DNA of 64,000 nt, taken from Oleoguttula mirabilis (taxonomy: Eukaryota; Ascomycota; Dothideomycetes; Mycosphaerellales; Teratosphaeriaceae). Position numbers and translations under genes: made by a program. Positions 21,461 through 31,743 of the stretch are shown piece after piece; position 1 is the stretch's first letter; each line of letters starts with the position of its first letter. Under the pieces are notes generated by a model, which saw only the letters and a program-made list of their open reading frames with translations, was not told where the DNA came from and made no database searches. The stretch covers positions 1-64,000 of the forward strand of contig JAVFHQ010000028.1 in assembly GCA_035135055.1 (NCBI GenBank). The letters are read 5' to 3'.

Positions 21461-21795
21461 GAAGGGCTACCGAGGGCTTCACTTTCTGCTCGCGGTGGCA
21501 GCACGAGGGTGGATAGACATACCAAAGGCACAGATTTCCCAAATGATTACTAGTTGTCAGAGAGTATGCTAGTAACTTCTTGATGGAGCAGGCGTGTCCA
21601 TCTTCCGTGGATACTGATCGTTCGTCAGAACTGAAAGTCAAGGACGCGGTCGATAATCTACTTCACAGCACGTTGGCATGTGACAAGGAATAGAGTGAGC
21701 ACCTCCTAGCATCCATCCCTATCACCGACCTCAAGGAGCAGCTTCGCCGAAGCCTTCGCTCGCCACTTCGACTGCCATTCCGGCTCGATCAAAGC
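21461..21795. other. convergent intergenic region
   Basis: 335 bases between the 3' ends of members C and D. No gene or clear terminator seen. Confidence 0.4.
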
Positions 21796-22563
21796 TCACA
21801 CCGCTTCATTGCCATCTTCAGAGTCATCGTCTTCGTCATCCTCAAGCGCCGCAAGCACTTCATCAATCAAGTTCGCAGTCCAGGCTGGTGATCTTTTCGG
21901 GACTATCCACCCGTAGTTCTCCAACACGGCCCTCACTACGCCATACAGGTCTAAGTACCTTGGATCCTCCACCTGCGACAGTCGTATGCCGCAGCTCACA
22001 GCGCAGTCATAAATGTGCCGGCCAAGGTCCGGACCAGCTGAATCGTTCGCACTCTCTACCATCACCTGTCCGTCCTCGGCCGCAGTGAATACGACATCTC
22101 GCCAGACATGCGGCTTAATAACACCGCACGACATGTAAGCGGCTAAGACGCGCACGGTAAAGCGTCGTATCAGCAACAAGTTCGACGCTGGGACCTTGTC
22201 TAAGATCGTCTGGAGCGCTGAAGGAGGCAGCCCGCCGTATGCACTACCATTGGCTAGATCCTCAAGGGTCATGGTGAGGTAGAAAGTGTGCGTGTCGATG
22301 AAGAGCTCTTGAGCTTCGCGCAAGATGGTGAGGGTCTCCGACCGGAGTTGGCGGCATGTGGCGGCGAGAGCGGTTGGCGGTGCTACAGCATGCGTGGCGA
22401 ACAGGTCAACCTCTTGCGAAGTAGCCTTGGTCTCGAAGGAGATGTCGTAAATTTTATTGCGGAGCTCCGGTGGAAGGTCCAAGAAGGAGGTCGCTTTCCC
22501 TGTTCGAGTGTCAGTGATTGGTAAAAATGACTTGCTGTACGTGGGCCTACCTTGCGCGGACAT
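21796..22563 (-). CDS. LPxELRN family member D
   Basis: Exon 1 is only 13 bases (22551-22563, coding MSAQ plus one base). A 51-bp intron (22500-22550) follows, then exon 2 (21796-22499), giving 238 aa. Spliced, the start reads MSAQGKATSFLDLPPELRNK. Other family marks: TCRQLRSETLTIL, FIDTHTFYLTM and DPRYLDLYGVVRAVLENYG. The last 20 residues are strongly acidic (ALEDDEDDDSEDGNE). Reading the intron through would add about 48 upstream residues without family resemblance, so the spliced model is preferred. Intact. Function unknown. Confidence 0.8.
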   Translation of the reverse strand: MSAQGRPTYSKSFLPITDTRTGKATSFLDLPPELRNKIYDISFETKATSQEVDLFATHAVAPPTALAATCRQLRSETLTILREAQELFIDTHTFYLTMTLEDLANGSAYGGLPPSALQTILDKVPASNLLLIRRFTVRVLAAYMSCGVIKPHVWRDVVFTAAEDGQVMVESANDSAGPDLGRHIYDCAVSCGIRLSQVEDPRYLDLYGVVRAVLENYGWIVPKRSPAWTANLIDEVLAALEDDEDDDSEDGNEAV

Positions 22564-22946
22564 GTTCTTCACCAAGAGCGCTAGTATCGATTGCAGACTA
22601 ACACACTTATGGAGGAACGGGAACGATGACCACTGCGCGACTGTCTGTGCCGGACTGCAATCATCAATGTCAATAGAGTGTGGCGGCGACGTTGCAGAAT
22701 GGGACAAGCGCTTTCGTGTTATGCGAGTGTGAAAGCGGTGTTTCAGCCCAGCTATACAGGAAGTGAGACACTGGAAGCTCTTGAGTCAGAAACGCCCGTG
22801 ATATTCACATTGCTCATCTCCTTGGTCTGCTGCTCGGCAGCCAGCGGTCGAGGTGACAGGTGAACACTGTCCGTCATTGCTCACGGCGTGTATCCTCAGA
22901 TACCCACTGGCCTCTTTGACCAGCGACGCAAGCCTCCGCTAAGGCC

Positions 22947-23666
22947 TCAGATGTTGTTGAATTTGTGCAGCGTCTTGCGATAGATCATATCGATGCATCT
23001 GAGCTCCTCGCACACGGTTTGCACAACATTCCTGATGTCAAGGAACTTCGGGGCGGTGGCACTGTACAGTTTGGTAGACTTGGTCTGCGCGGACCCGTTC
23101 ATTAGATAGCTGTGTCGATGGCTTCTTTGGCTGTTCTCGAGCCTGTAGCCAACCTGCTCCAATTCACCCTCCACACTTGTCCACTCGTGGACTCTACTTC
23201 GGTCCATGTGTGTGCGGACTGTGCAAGACTCTGTAGTACTAATGAGCAGGATTGGCTGCCGGGTCTTGGTAGTCATCTTGAGCTTGAAGGAGCGCATCCC
23301 GCTAAGGCCAGCCGGTAGTGTAGCAAGCATGTCTTGAAGATGTTTCCGGCGTTGTGACGTCAGTATCGCAGGGTTGACCTCCAGGTAAAATGTATGCTGT
23401 TGGCGAAATGTCTCGAAGGCGCTCTGCAGCAAGCCAGCAGCTTCATGGTGAATTTGACGACAAGTTGCGACGACTGCAGTACTTGGCTGAGCTTCACGGA
23501 CGCGCCAGATGTCGAGCTCGCCATCCAACTCGTCTCCGAATACGAACTCGTAAATGCAGTTGCGAAGCTCAGGCGGTAGGCTGAGAAGTCGACAATGCTC
23601 TCCTGTAGACTGGTTAGCGCAGACCACGAACAGCAATGGGTGAAGAGACGTACCACGAACAGCCAT
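22947..23666 (-). CDS. LPxELRN family member E
   Basis: Same architecture as member D: a 13-base first exon (23654-23666, MAVR plus one base), a 51-bp intron (23603-23653, with ctaac before ctacag) and a second exon 22947-23602, total 222 aa. The spliced N-terminus reads MAVRGEHCRLLSLPPELRN. Further marks: TCRQIHHEAAGLL, FRQQHTFYLEV and FLDIRNVVQTVCEEL near the end. Intact. It is head-to-head with member F across about 300 bases. Function unknown. Confidence 0.8.
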   Translation of the reverse strand: MAVRGTSLHPLLFVVCANQSTGEHCRLLSLPPELRNCIYEFVFGDELDGELDIWRVREAQPSTAVVATCRQIHHEAAGLLQSAFETFRQQHTFYLEVNPAILTSQRRKHLQDMLATLPAGLSGMRSFKLKMTTKTRQPILLISTTESCTVRTHMDRSRVHEWTSVEGELEQVGYRLENSQRSHRHSYLMNGSAQTKSTKLYSATAPKFLDIRNVVQTVCEELRCIDMIYRKTLHKFNNI

Positions 23667-23968
23667 CGTTGATGTTGGTAGAGATGAAGGCATGCAGTAG
23701 TCGATAAGTCGATGGTGATGATGATAGTAAGCGAGGTTGGGTGCTGAAGTTCAGACAACAACGACAACAAGTGGGGCGCTCAATTTGGGAAGGCGCGATC
23801 AGCCGAAGCTGCTCACCGATGTCGCCGAGCTTCGACCTCCACCACCTTCAACAACAGACAGCCAACGCGGCCTCCGACTTCTGTTCGAACCTTCATCCAG
23901 GCCAGGTACTCCAAGCGGTGCCTGCCCCAACCATAGCTGCCTGCCGCTCGATACAACCACTTGCAACA
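23667..23968. promoter_or_regulatory. divergent intergenic region between members E and F
   Basis: 302 bases between two outward-facing family members. It presumably carries both promoters. No motif identified. Confidence 0.45.
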
Positions 23969-24611
23969 ATGGCACCATCACCCACTCCCCAAGTCTTCCG
24001 CCTCATGGACCTTGCGCCAGAGCTACGCAACAAAATCTACTTCTTCGCATTCCACATCGGTATGCCCGACGAGGTCGAGATCTTCACAGCGCAGTCAAAG
24101 GTGCCGAGTGCGGCACTCACCATCATCTCACGTCAAGTCCACAACGAGTGTGTTGGTCTCCTTCACGAGGCCACGCGGCGCTTCTGGACTGAGCACAAGT
24201 TCTTCGTCGCCATCGCACCAGACTTCTTCACCGACTACCTGAACTACAAGGCCACTCTGGAGCCGCGCCGTCAAGCACTCAGGATACCGGCGCTTCGTCA
24301 ACTAGAGATTCGTCTCCAGCATCCGAACGCGAGTTCGTCGTCCACCAAGGCCTTCAAAGTTCGAGGTCTCTGCCATTTCGACATGCGAATTCGAGCTCCG
24401 GGGCTGGTTCGAAGGCACAGAGCCCGATTCCATACATGGAGTACTCATCGAGCGCCTCAAAGCGAGGTTCCGCTTTCCTCAATATCCGGACGGTACCATG
24501 CCGATGAAAGGGACTGGTGGACTGAACGTCGCAGGCTGCATTAACCTGTACGTCGGCGCGTTGGGCCCTCTACCCGCCAGACAAGTTCTCGAAATGCTAC
24601 TGCACGAGTAA
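23969..24611 (+). pseudogene. LPxELRN family member F, probably frameshifted
   Basis: Begins MAPSPTPQVFRLMDLAPELR at 23969 and continues RNKIYFFAFHIG. Middle motifs SRQVHNECVGLL and FWTEHKFFVAI are present. In this frame the last part, from about 24359, turns Arg-rich and ends at 24544. The neighbouring frame from about 24360 gives a more protein-like tail (EVSAISTCEFELRGWFEG, then RFRFPQYPDGTMPM) to a TAA at 24609-24611. The shift falls at aaagttcgagg (24356-24366), where removing one T would restore one frame. It may be a real lesion or a sequencing error. Confidence 0.6.
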
Positions 24612-26006
24612 CAATGGCACACGTGGAATTGCGAAGGGCATGCGATCAGACATGGAGAGTGTACCGTGTGCAGCACGGGCTGGGCTTTCCACAAATGTGG
24701 GCAGGGCGAAGCTTCCTCGATCATCGGGACGCACCATTGCGCGCTGAGAGCAAGTTGTGTCGAAGACGCTAAAGGTCATGCGGCATGACAGGGATAACGG
24801 CCAAGTTTCTGGTATCGTGGTGAAGCATAGACATCAATTGCTTCAGTCCCACAAGTCTTGACTTCTCCCAGTGCATGTGACCGTGGTATTGTCTCCACTA
24901 CTCGCATGGGCCAGTAGCGTCTTTGATTGACCGCGAGAACCTCACAGCCCTCAGCCGTGGCAGTTGCGGAGTCGAGGACGTGGACTGCAACGGAGATATG
25001 GGTGTCTAATTGTACGGTATCAACGGTCCACAACAGCAGGCCGGGCCGCAGGTTGGAGGGATCCGAAGATAAAGAAGATGCCTCCAAGTCAAGACACCCG
25101 GGACCTCAAGATTCGAACTTCGGATGATCTTCTGAGCTTCCGAATGGCCAAGACGTGCTCCGAGTTTGCCGAGCAAGGTATCAATTGGGATCCGCAAGGC
25201 CATCTGCAACAGTGCGCAGATCCTTCTTATCACTGTTGGCCATGAAACATCTGAAGCCCACAGGCGTCAATACGAACAAGGCGAGGAAGCTGCGCTGTTG
25301 TCTTTCAGCGAAGCATGGAGTTCAGCGAAGCATGGAGTTCAGCGAAGCATGGAGTTCAGCGAAGCATGGAGTTCAGCGCCGCCGCCGCCACCGCTGCTGA
25401 CCGCCCTCGGCCCAACACACGAAGATGCAACATGAGTGATCAGTGAGGTGTGAAACGCTAGGAATGATACGGAGTAGCATTGTAGCAGTCGTGGGTTATT
25501 ACGGAGTCACGGACCACGGTTACCTCTCCACATTGCTGCGGCACAGACGCTCGTCCTGCCGACGAAGCGAGCCTCTAAAGGGCGCCACTGCCGTCATCAT
25601 ACATGTCTCCGAAGACCCTGGTCCCTGCGTCTCCCTTGCTTGGGTCCCTTCAGCTCAAACACGCCGGCGGTGTGCCCTTGCACCGAGCGATTCTGACAGA
25701 ACACTCCCACTTGGTGCAACCACACGGCGACGCTCACAGGCGGGCTTCTGCGTTCAGCCCTCCACTTTCGCGACTTCGCAGCTGCTCAAGAACGGCGCCT
25801 GCGCACCCTTTTTAGCTGCAAGTGCAAGGCCCGCAGTCTCGTGCGCTAGTAATGTCTGATTGAGCAATACCGCACTTCACTTACTCCTCATTCTCACTCT
25901 GTCTCTTGACACAGGTGTGACTCTCTATAGTCGATGCTCAGCTACCTTAAGACATATTGAACACGCAACTCCGGGTGAGATCTCCGGCGTACACGCAGCG
26001 GAGGAT
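24612..26006. other. long gene-poor stretch
   Basis: About 1.4 kb with no supportable gene. It contains a 17-bp minisatellite (25304-25378, listed separately) and the promoter of the short coiled-coil gene. Confidence 0.45.
25304..25378. repeat. 17-bp minisatellite, 4.4 copies
   Basis: The unit ttcagcgaagcatggag is repeated perfectly at 25304-25320, 25321-25337, 25338-25354 and 25355-25371, followed by a partial ttcagcg to 25378. A period of 17 rotates through all three frames, so a reading frame across it repeats only every 51 bases. A short gccgcc run follows. Confidence 0.95.
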
Positions 26007-26552
26007 ATGACATCCGAATCAGCGGGTCTACCCTCCATCGGCCTACCCTCCTTCCAAGGCTCAGATGTGTCACCTCTACACTCTCCGCTACCCTCACCAG
26101 ACTCCAGCGCCGTGGCGAGCGAGGATGATCTCCCCCGTCTCAACGCTAGACCGAAACTGGGAAGCCGAAAAAGCAGCGGCACGATGATCGTGTCGCGTGA
26201 GCACGCGGCCGAGGCTGTCGAGTCAGATATTGAAGAGGGCGACGTGCGGACTATGTCACCCAGGAGGAATAGCGCAGAGGTTGACAAGCTTGGGGAGGCC
26301 GCAAGAAGAGACCTCATAGAGCAAGCGAGGGTGCTGCAGACCAGTTTGCAGGAGATTGTGGATAGGGTGGAAGAGGTGAAGAGCGAGCACGAGAAGCTTG
26401 AGGGTGGCAACAAGTTCCTTCAATCGTAAGATGCCTAGGTCGCACATGCCGCAATGCCACGCTAACCGTTTCCTAGATATATCGGTGAGCTCATGTCGAC
26501 ATCCAAGATCACCTCGTCGGCGCCCAAGAAAGGCAAGGGCCGGAACAAATAG
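26007..26552 (+). CDS. short coiled-coil (SCOC / DUF2205-like) protein
   Basis: Exons 26007-26425 and 26477-26552 (51-bp intron, branch gctaac, acceptor cctag) give 164 aa. The C-terminal third is a predicted coiled coil: LQTSLQEIVDRVEEVKSEHE runs into KLEGGNKFLQS and, across the splice, YIGELMSTSKI, followed by a basic tail (PKKGKGRNK). This is the SCOC core, which in animals and yeast binds Arl-type GTPases at the Golgi; that role is transferred from the family. The N-terminal 90 residues are Ser/Pro-rich and poorly conserved in such proteins. The ATG at 26007 is the first ATG in a frame that stays open further upstream without one; an additional 5' exon cannot be excluded. Confidence 0.8.
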
Positions 26553-27385
26553 GCTGTCAACAGACCGGACTGTAACAACATCAGCGCGAAATGTATCATT
26601 AGCATGGCGTGGTCGGCATCTGGATTGGGTATGGCGCGGGTATGGCACGGCGGCGTATGCACGATCGCGAAGGTGCTGGTAGGCGGCGTTATGGAGCAAT
26701 TGGGTGCGTCGAGGTTCAAGAACGGTTGTACTATAGTGTACTCATCATCCAAAGTCATTGAAGATATCGACCCGGTCCTTCACCACAACCAACGCGTGAT
26801 GCTCCGTGGGCTGCTGTGTCTCTCGCCGACCCACCAACAGCGATCTTCTACCGCAAACCTCGTGACTTTGCGAGATGGCAGCGTGTTCCTATTATCGACC
26901 AGAGTGGGCATCGCACTGCGCTGTGGCACGCCCGCGGATATAAAGTTCCTTGGGCAAAGCTAGGATGCAGCGATACAATTGCACTGCGCTGCCTGCCACG
27001 ACGATTGGTGGATAGCTCGGCAGGTCAACGGCGCTCCTGACGCCGCGCTTTCACCATCGGGTCTTGGTGTGCAATATACTAACATCTACCGACTCTACCA
27101 TCTGCTGCGCGCATGTGTTGGTGAGGGCGTTTGGGCGAAAGAGGACTACAGGGAGAGCGGATCGGCGAAAGCATAAGATCGGGCTACAATACCACAAGCG
27201 GTGTGAGGTGTGCCGCAATGAAGTGACCTTCAGACAGAGTTCGGCTCGACTGCGAGTGTTCGACCTGACTCGAATTTGCGGCCATTGACATGAGCCTGCC
27301 CGAGCGCTATATCGGCCCGGGAATGAACATCTCGCCGGTAGCAAAGTCTTTCGCGTCAAGCACTCATCGCTCCTATCAGCCTCCA
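26553..27385. other. intergenic, no gene seen
   Basis: 833 bases between the coiled-coil gene and pseudogene G. Open frames here lack any recognisable feature. Confidence 0.4.
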
Positions 27386-28018
27386 TCAGTACCAAGCCCA
27401 GAACTCGAGCTGCACCATCATACACGGTCTGCCAGAGCCTTCCGCCTCCAGCTCCATCAGCATCCGATTTGTTGCTTGTGGGAAGTCGTAGACGATGAGC
27501 TCATTGTACCGACCATGCTTGCCGGCCCAGGCATTTTTCGTCAGTCGAACCAGCATCGGCGAACGCGGTGAAGTAAGGCCCTTCCGGGTCCATCCACCAC
27601 GATGAAAGGTGGCTTTGTCGCTGAACCGCGGATCCTTGCTGTGGCGGACTGGGATACGCGAGGTGATGTTGTCCCCGTCGGCGGCTTTCAGAAGGCTCAA
27701 AGCCATTTTGATCGCTGCGTAGTTGTTCTTTGCGAAGGTAGCCTCGAATTTACTCTCACGCCAGAAGCGCCGATACGAGTCGTAGTATATCTTGGTTGCT
27801 TCGTTGGCGGCCTAGCAGCACGTCAATACGAGTGACTTTGACGGGGCGGCGCAACTCAGTAGATCGATGGGCTCGTTGTTCTTGGGTGTGGTGCCTGTGA
27901 AGGCAAGCTCGTAGATATAGTTGCGTAACTCAGGCGGGAGTGCCAGAAGGCGACATGAATTTGGCAAGCTGTCGCTCGATGGCAGTATCGACGGGTTGTT
28001 CGGTGCAATGTCCGGCAT
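27386..28018 (-). pseudogene. LPxELRN family member G with one internal stop
   Basis: A single open frame of 211 codons from the ATG at 28016-28018 to the stop at 27386, interrupted by one TAG at 27812-27814. The N-terminus includes SCRLLALPPELRNYIYELAF. The stop falls in SLVLTCC-stop-AANEATKIYY, where siblings have TCRQ. CAG-to-TAG is a CpA-to-TpA change, the kind made by RIP, and the preceding Cys (TGC) may also derive from an Arg CGC. Downstream the frame stays protein-like (SYRRFWRESKFEATF). Only this one lesion is visible, so the loss is recent or the base is wrong. Confidence 0.75.
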
Positions 28019-28409
28019 ACCTCCAGTGCTGTGTGTGCAAGGCTGACGTTCGGAGGGAGGACTTCGGGTTGATCGACAGCTCAAATGCGGACTGCTGCAT
28101 ACCGTATGTTGTAGAGCGGCGAGGGTTTGCTCGGACTACAGTTTGAAGGAAGGACGCTTTCAATCGGCAGCAGCCAAAGCATTTGTCGTTGGCACGTGGA
28201 AGCTGCTTAGCATCACTAGCACACTGCGCGGAACCTTGACATTCACTGGGGTCTGGTTCTTCTCCCAATACCATCGTATTCCCTTCGCTTCAGCGGGATT
28301 CGAAGTTGCTCGTGAATCCGAGATGCATGCAGCGCATCAGAGCGTCTCAATACCTCAAGCCGAGTGTTCCACACCAGTCTCTTGTTCGACCGCCTAAGCC
28401 AGCGCAGTC
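28019..28409. other. intergenic, no gene seen
   Basis: 391 bases between members G and H, both on the minus strand. No feature recognised. Confidence 0.4.
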
Positions 28410-29021
28410 CTAACTCCATGTCCGGCTTTCAATGCCCAGGATGCAGCAGATCTGGTCGCGCAGAGAGACGCGTGCGAAAACGGTGGAGGCCATGTCCAAC
28501 TCCGCCTGCGTGGCATGCCTCGTCCACCCGCCCTCGCGTACGTCACAGTACGCGATGGCTTCGCGGAAGCCTTCGGCCCAGCGGTCATGCAACTTCCAAC
28601 CATTGCGCAGAAGCTCCCACTGACGCGTTCTAGGCTGCTGAAGGGCGCCCGAGAAGTCTAGGTAGAGAGTGAAGTTCGTCACGTCTTCCATAACACTGGC
28701 TTCAAGGCTAGCAATCACAGCTTCATCCGCGTCTTCGCTGGATTGGGCATGAAGCTCGAACTTGCCAACCGCCCAGTAGCGGTCTTGCGATACGTTGAAG
28801 ATAGCTGACGACTCGGAGTGCACCTGGCGGCAGGTGAGGACGAGTGATGGTGAGGGCCCACAAGCCCGGACGATGTTGATCGGTTCGCCAAGGTCGGCCG
28901 CGGTGGTGAAGGCCAGCTCGTAAATGGTGTTGCGTAGTTCAGGCGGGAGTTTCAGTAGGTGGCAGATCGCGACTGCTGCGGATTTGGCGGGTTGGTCATT
29001 CGGTGCATCATTCGGTGCCAT
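28410..29021 (-). CDS. LPxELRN family member H
   Basis: Intact single-exon member of 203 aa, starting MAPNDAPNDQPAKSA at 29021. It carries CHLLKLPPELRNTIYELAFT, then SLVLTCRQVHSESSAIFN and YWAVGKFELHA. It is the closest relative of pseudogene G in the window: both share PPELRNxIYELAFT and SLVLTC and lie side by side on one strand, suggesting tandem duplication. The C-terminal LDxYxIxxAV motif of other members is not obvious. The frame is open 87 bases further upstream, but the chosen ATG gives a start like that of the siblings. Function unknown. Confidence 0.78.
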   Translation of the reverse strand: MAPNDAPNDQPAKSAAVAICHLLKLPPELRNTIYELAFTTAADLGEPINIVRACGPSPSLVLTCRQVHSESSAIFNVSQDRYWAVGKFELHAQSSEDADEAVIASLEASVMEDVTNFTLYLDFSGALQQPRTRQWELLRNGWKLHDRWAEGFREAIAYCDVREGGWTRHATQAELDMASTVFARVSLRDQICCILGIESRTWS

Positions 29022-29971
29022 GGCCGTGGTCTGTGATGCCGAGTCAGACGTGACCCTCGCTTGTGTACGTGGAACTCCTGGACTTACCTCTCGCAGTCGA
29101 GCTGTCAAGACTCGAGATCAATGGTGGTGTGTTGCAGACGTGCTTGTTCCGATGTAAGCACGACAGCTGCTGTTGATGAACGAACAGCGATACGAAACGG
29201 AGGAACGAAGGCCAGAATCTAGTGGCGTCAGACCCGCCTGCACGTGCTAATTACGGTGTTCTAAAGACCGGTTACGAGGATTCACTCCTATTGCGGCATC
29301 TACTGATATGTTGCAAAAGCCACCTCGTGTGCTGGATATGGGACACTAGGAGATACAATAGGGATGGGCATCAGTGGCAGATGTGCCGGCGGCAGGGGGG
29401 CCGAGGCATATCCCTCCAAGACCGTAAAATCGAAAGCCAGTTTTGAGCATAAGCATCGCTGTCGTGCATTTCGGCGACAGCGTCTCCAAGGCACAGCCCC
29501 ATCAGAGGCGCTCCAATCAAGATCCGTGAGGCTGCCTTGTTAGAACGGCGCATAGTGAGCTATGTGCGTGACGCTGCTATGCGTGCAGATGGTTCGCAAC
29601 GTCTTGGGAGGACAAAGGACGGGGTGATGTTGAGGGTCTGGTTCCTTCCACTTGCCAAGGCGTTGCGCTTCTGCCGGGCGAATCCCGATGCCACGGTCCA
29701 CCTTCTCTTCCTCTCGTGTCTTGTCCTTCATCGAGCTCTGTACATCGAACACGCGCTGCAGCACTTGCCAGTCGACGGGAGGCTCCGTCACGATCCCTTC
29801 GCCGTGCTGAAGAGCGTCACGATATACGCCCGCCCACCCGGCAGCGTGCAGTGCAGTATAGGTTGGTCATCGTTACGTGTCTCATCCACTCATCATCTAC
29901 CCGCCTCCCTACCCTTGATCTAGTCTTGCACGCTGCGCAAGGCACTTTGACTTCAGCAGCAAGCTTACAAC
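29022..29971. other. intergenic region upstream of pyruvate decarboxylase
   Basis: 950 bases between divergent genes. It contains an unassigned minus-strand open frame (29540-29866, listed separately) and the promoter of pyruvate decarboxylase. Confidence 0.4.
29540..29866 (-). CDS. unassigned open frame in the pyruvate decarboxylase upstream region
   Basis: An open minus-strand frame of 108 codons bounded by a TGA on the 5' side and a TAA at 29540. It reads like protein in the middle (TEPPVDWQVLQRVFDVQ, then REEEKVDRGIGIRPAEAQRL), but no ATG lies near its 5' end and no family was recognised. It could be the last exon of a small gene with a missed first exon, a gene fragment or chance. Confidence 0.22.
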   Translation of the reverse strand, partial: PTYTALHAAGWAGVYRDALQHGEGIVTEPPVDWQVLQRVFDVQSSMKDKTREEEKVDRGIGIRPAEAQRLGKWKEPDPQHHPVLCPPKTLRTICTHSSVTHIAHYAPF

Positions 29972-31743
29972 ATGGCGCCCGACATTCGCACATTGTCGCT
30001 CAAGAAGCCCGTCGACGTCGCCGAGTACCTCTTTCGGCGGCTGCACGAGGTGGGCATACGAGCAGTGCATGGCGTGCCGGGCGACTACAACTTGGTAGCA
30101 CTGGACTACGTCGAGCCGGCAGGGCTATACTGGGTGGGCAATGTCAACGAGCTCAATGCCGGGTACGCAGCGGACGGGTATGCCAGAGTCAAGGGTATCT
30201 CTGCGCTTGTCACCACATTCGGTATGCTTCATACCACCGGCTCTGCGTGACACTATCCTGACGAGAAGACCCAGGCGTTGGCGAGCTCTCTGCACTCAAT
30301 GCCGTAGCAGGCGCCTACTCCGAATACGTCCCCATCGTCCACATCGTCGGTACGCCCTCTACCTCCTCTCAGCAGCAAGGTGCCCTGTTGCACCACACAT
30401 TGGGCAATGGCAACTACAGCACCTTCTCCGAAATGTCGAAGCCCCTCGCTTGTACCTCTGTATACCTGACCGATCCTTCCGACATCGCCTCTCAGATCGA
30501 CCACGCGATACGAGAGTGCTACGTTCAAAGCAGACCAGTATACATGACGCTACCGCAAGACATGGTACAACAGAAGATCGAAGGCGAGAGGCTACAGACA
30601 CCGCTAGATCTGTCCTTTCCTCGGAATGATGAGGAAAAGGAGGACTACGTCGTGGATGTCGTGCTACGCGCACTGGAAGCTGCACAGCGAGCCATCATCC
30701 TCGTGGACGCCTGTGCTATCCGACATCGTGCCTTATCCGAGACTCACGCTCTGGTCCAGCAATCCGGCCTGCCAACCTTTGTGGCGCCCATGGGTAAGAG
30801 TGCCGTCGACGAGAGTCTGCCGAACTACTGCGGCGTCTATGCTGGCGACGGCAGTGTGCCTGAGGTCCGCGTGAGAGTCGAAAGCGCGGACCTCGTACTC
30901 ACGATTGGCGCCATCAAAAGCGACTTTAACACCGCCGGTTTCACATATCGCGTTAACCAGCTGAACACCATTGACTTCCACTCACGGTACATTAGAGTCA
31001 AGTACGCAGAGTACCCGGGTGTACGTATGAATGGTGTACTACGGAAGGTCGTCGAGCGCCTGGAGAAGTCCTCGTTGTGTATCCAGGCCGGCCCAAGTCC
31101 GCATAACAATCCTTCGGAGGCCTCAGATGGCAGGTTTGGCGCAAACACAATCACGCATGCATGGTTCTGGCCTGCCCTCGGCCACTGGCTCAGACAGAAT
31201 GACATAGTCATCACAGAAACCGGCACGAGCAACTTCGGTATATGGGAGACACGCTTTCCAGCCAACGTCACGCTCGTCAGCCAGGTTCTGTGGGGCAGCA
31301 TCGGGTACGCGACAGCCGCTTGTCAGGGAGCGGCGAGTGCGGCGAAGGACTTGGAGGGTGCAGATCGGAGGACGATTCTTTTCACGGGAGACGGGAGCTT
31401 TCAGCTGACTTGCCAGGAGGTCAGCACGATGCTGCGGAACGGACTCAATCCCATCATCTTTGTGATATGCAATGCGGGGTTCACGATCGAGCGCTCGATC
31501 CATGGCGAGACTGCTGGGTACAATGACGTCCAACCGTGGAGATACAAGGACCTCGTCCCTGCGTTCGGTGCGCAGGAAGGGCAGTATAAGCAGTATACGG
31601 TCAAGACGAAGGGTGAGATGCAGGCGCTTTTTAACGATGAGCAATTTGCGGAGGCGAAGTGCTTGCGCTTCGTGGAGATGTTCATGCCGAAGGAGGATAT
31701 GCCAGTCGGGTTGAAGGTGACGGCAGGGCTGGCCGAGCGGTGA
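29972..31743 (+). CDS. pyruvate decarboxylase (TPP-dependent)
   Basis: Converts pyruvate to acetaldehyde and CO2 in the cytosol, feeding ethanol or acetate formation. Exons 29972-30221 and 30275-31743 (53-bp intron) give 572 aa, the normal length. Motifs: HGVPGDYNLVALD, WVGNVNELNAGYAADGYAR with the cofactor-activating Glu, HHTLGNG with the catalytic His pair, and the TPP-binding GDGSFQLTCQEVSTM running to ICNAGFTIERSIHG. In most fungal enzymes the last segment reads NNDGYTIE; here the Asp before Gly is Ala, while the Asn and Gly that contact Mg and the catalytic Glu are kept. Activity is therefore expected. Decarboxylases acting on other 2-oxo acids (indolepyruvate, phenylpyruvate) share these motifs, so substrate preference is not settled. 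Confidence 0.93.

Noticed and set aside
25166..25300. LLITVGHETSE, resembling the I-helix of cytochrome P450
   Set aside because: No heme-binding FxxGxRxCxG, ExxR motif or flanking P450 sequence lies nearby in any frame; probably coincidence.
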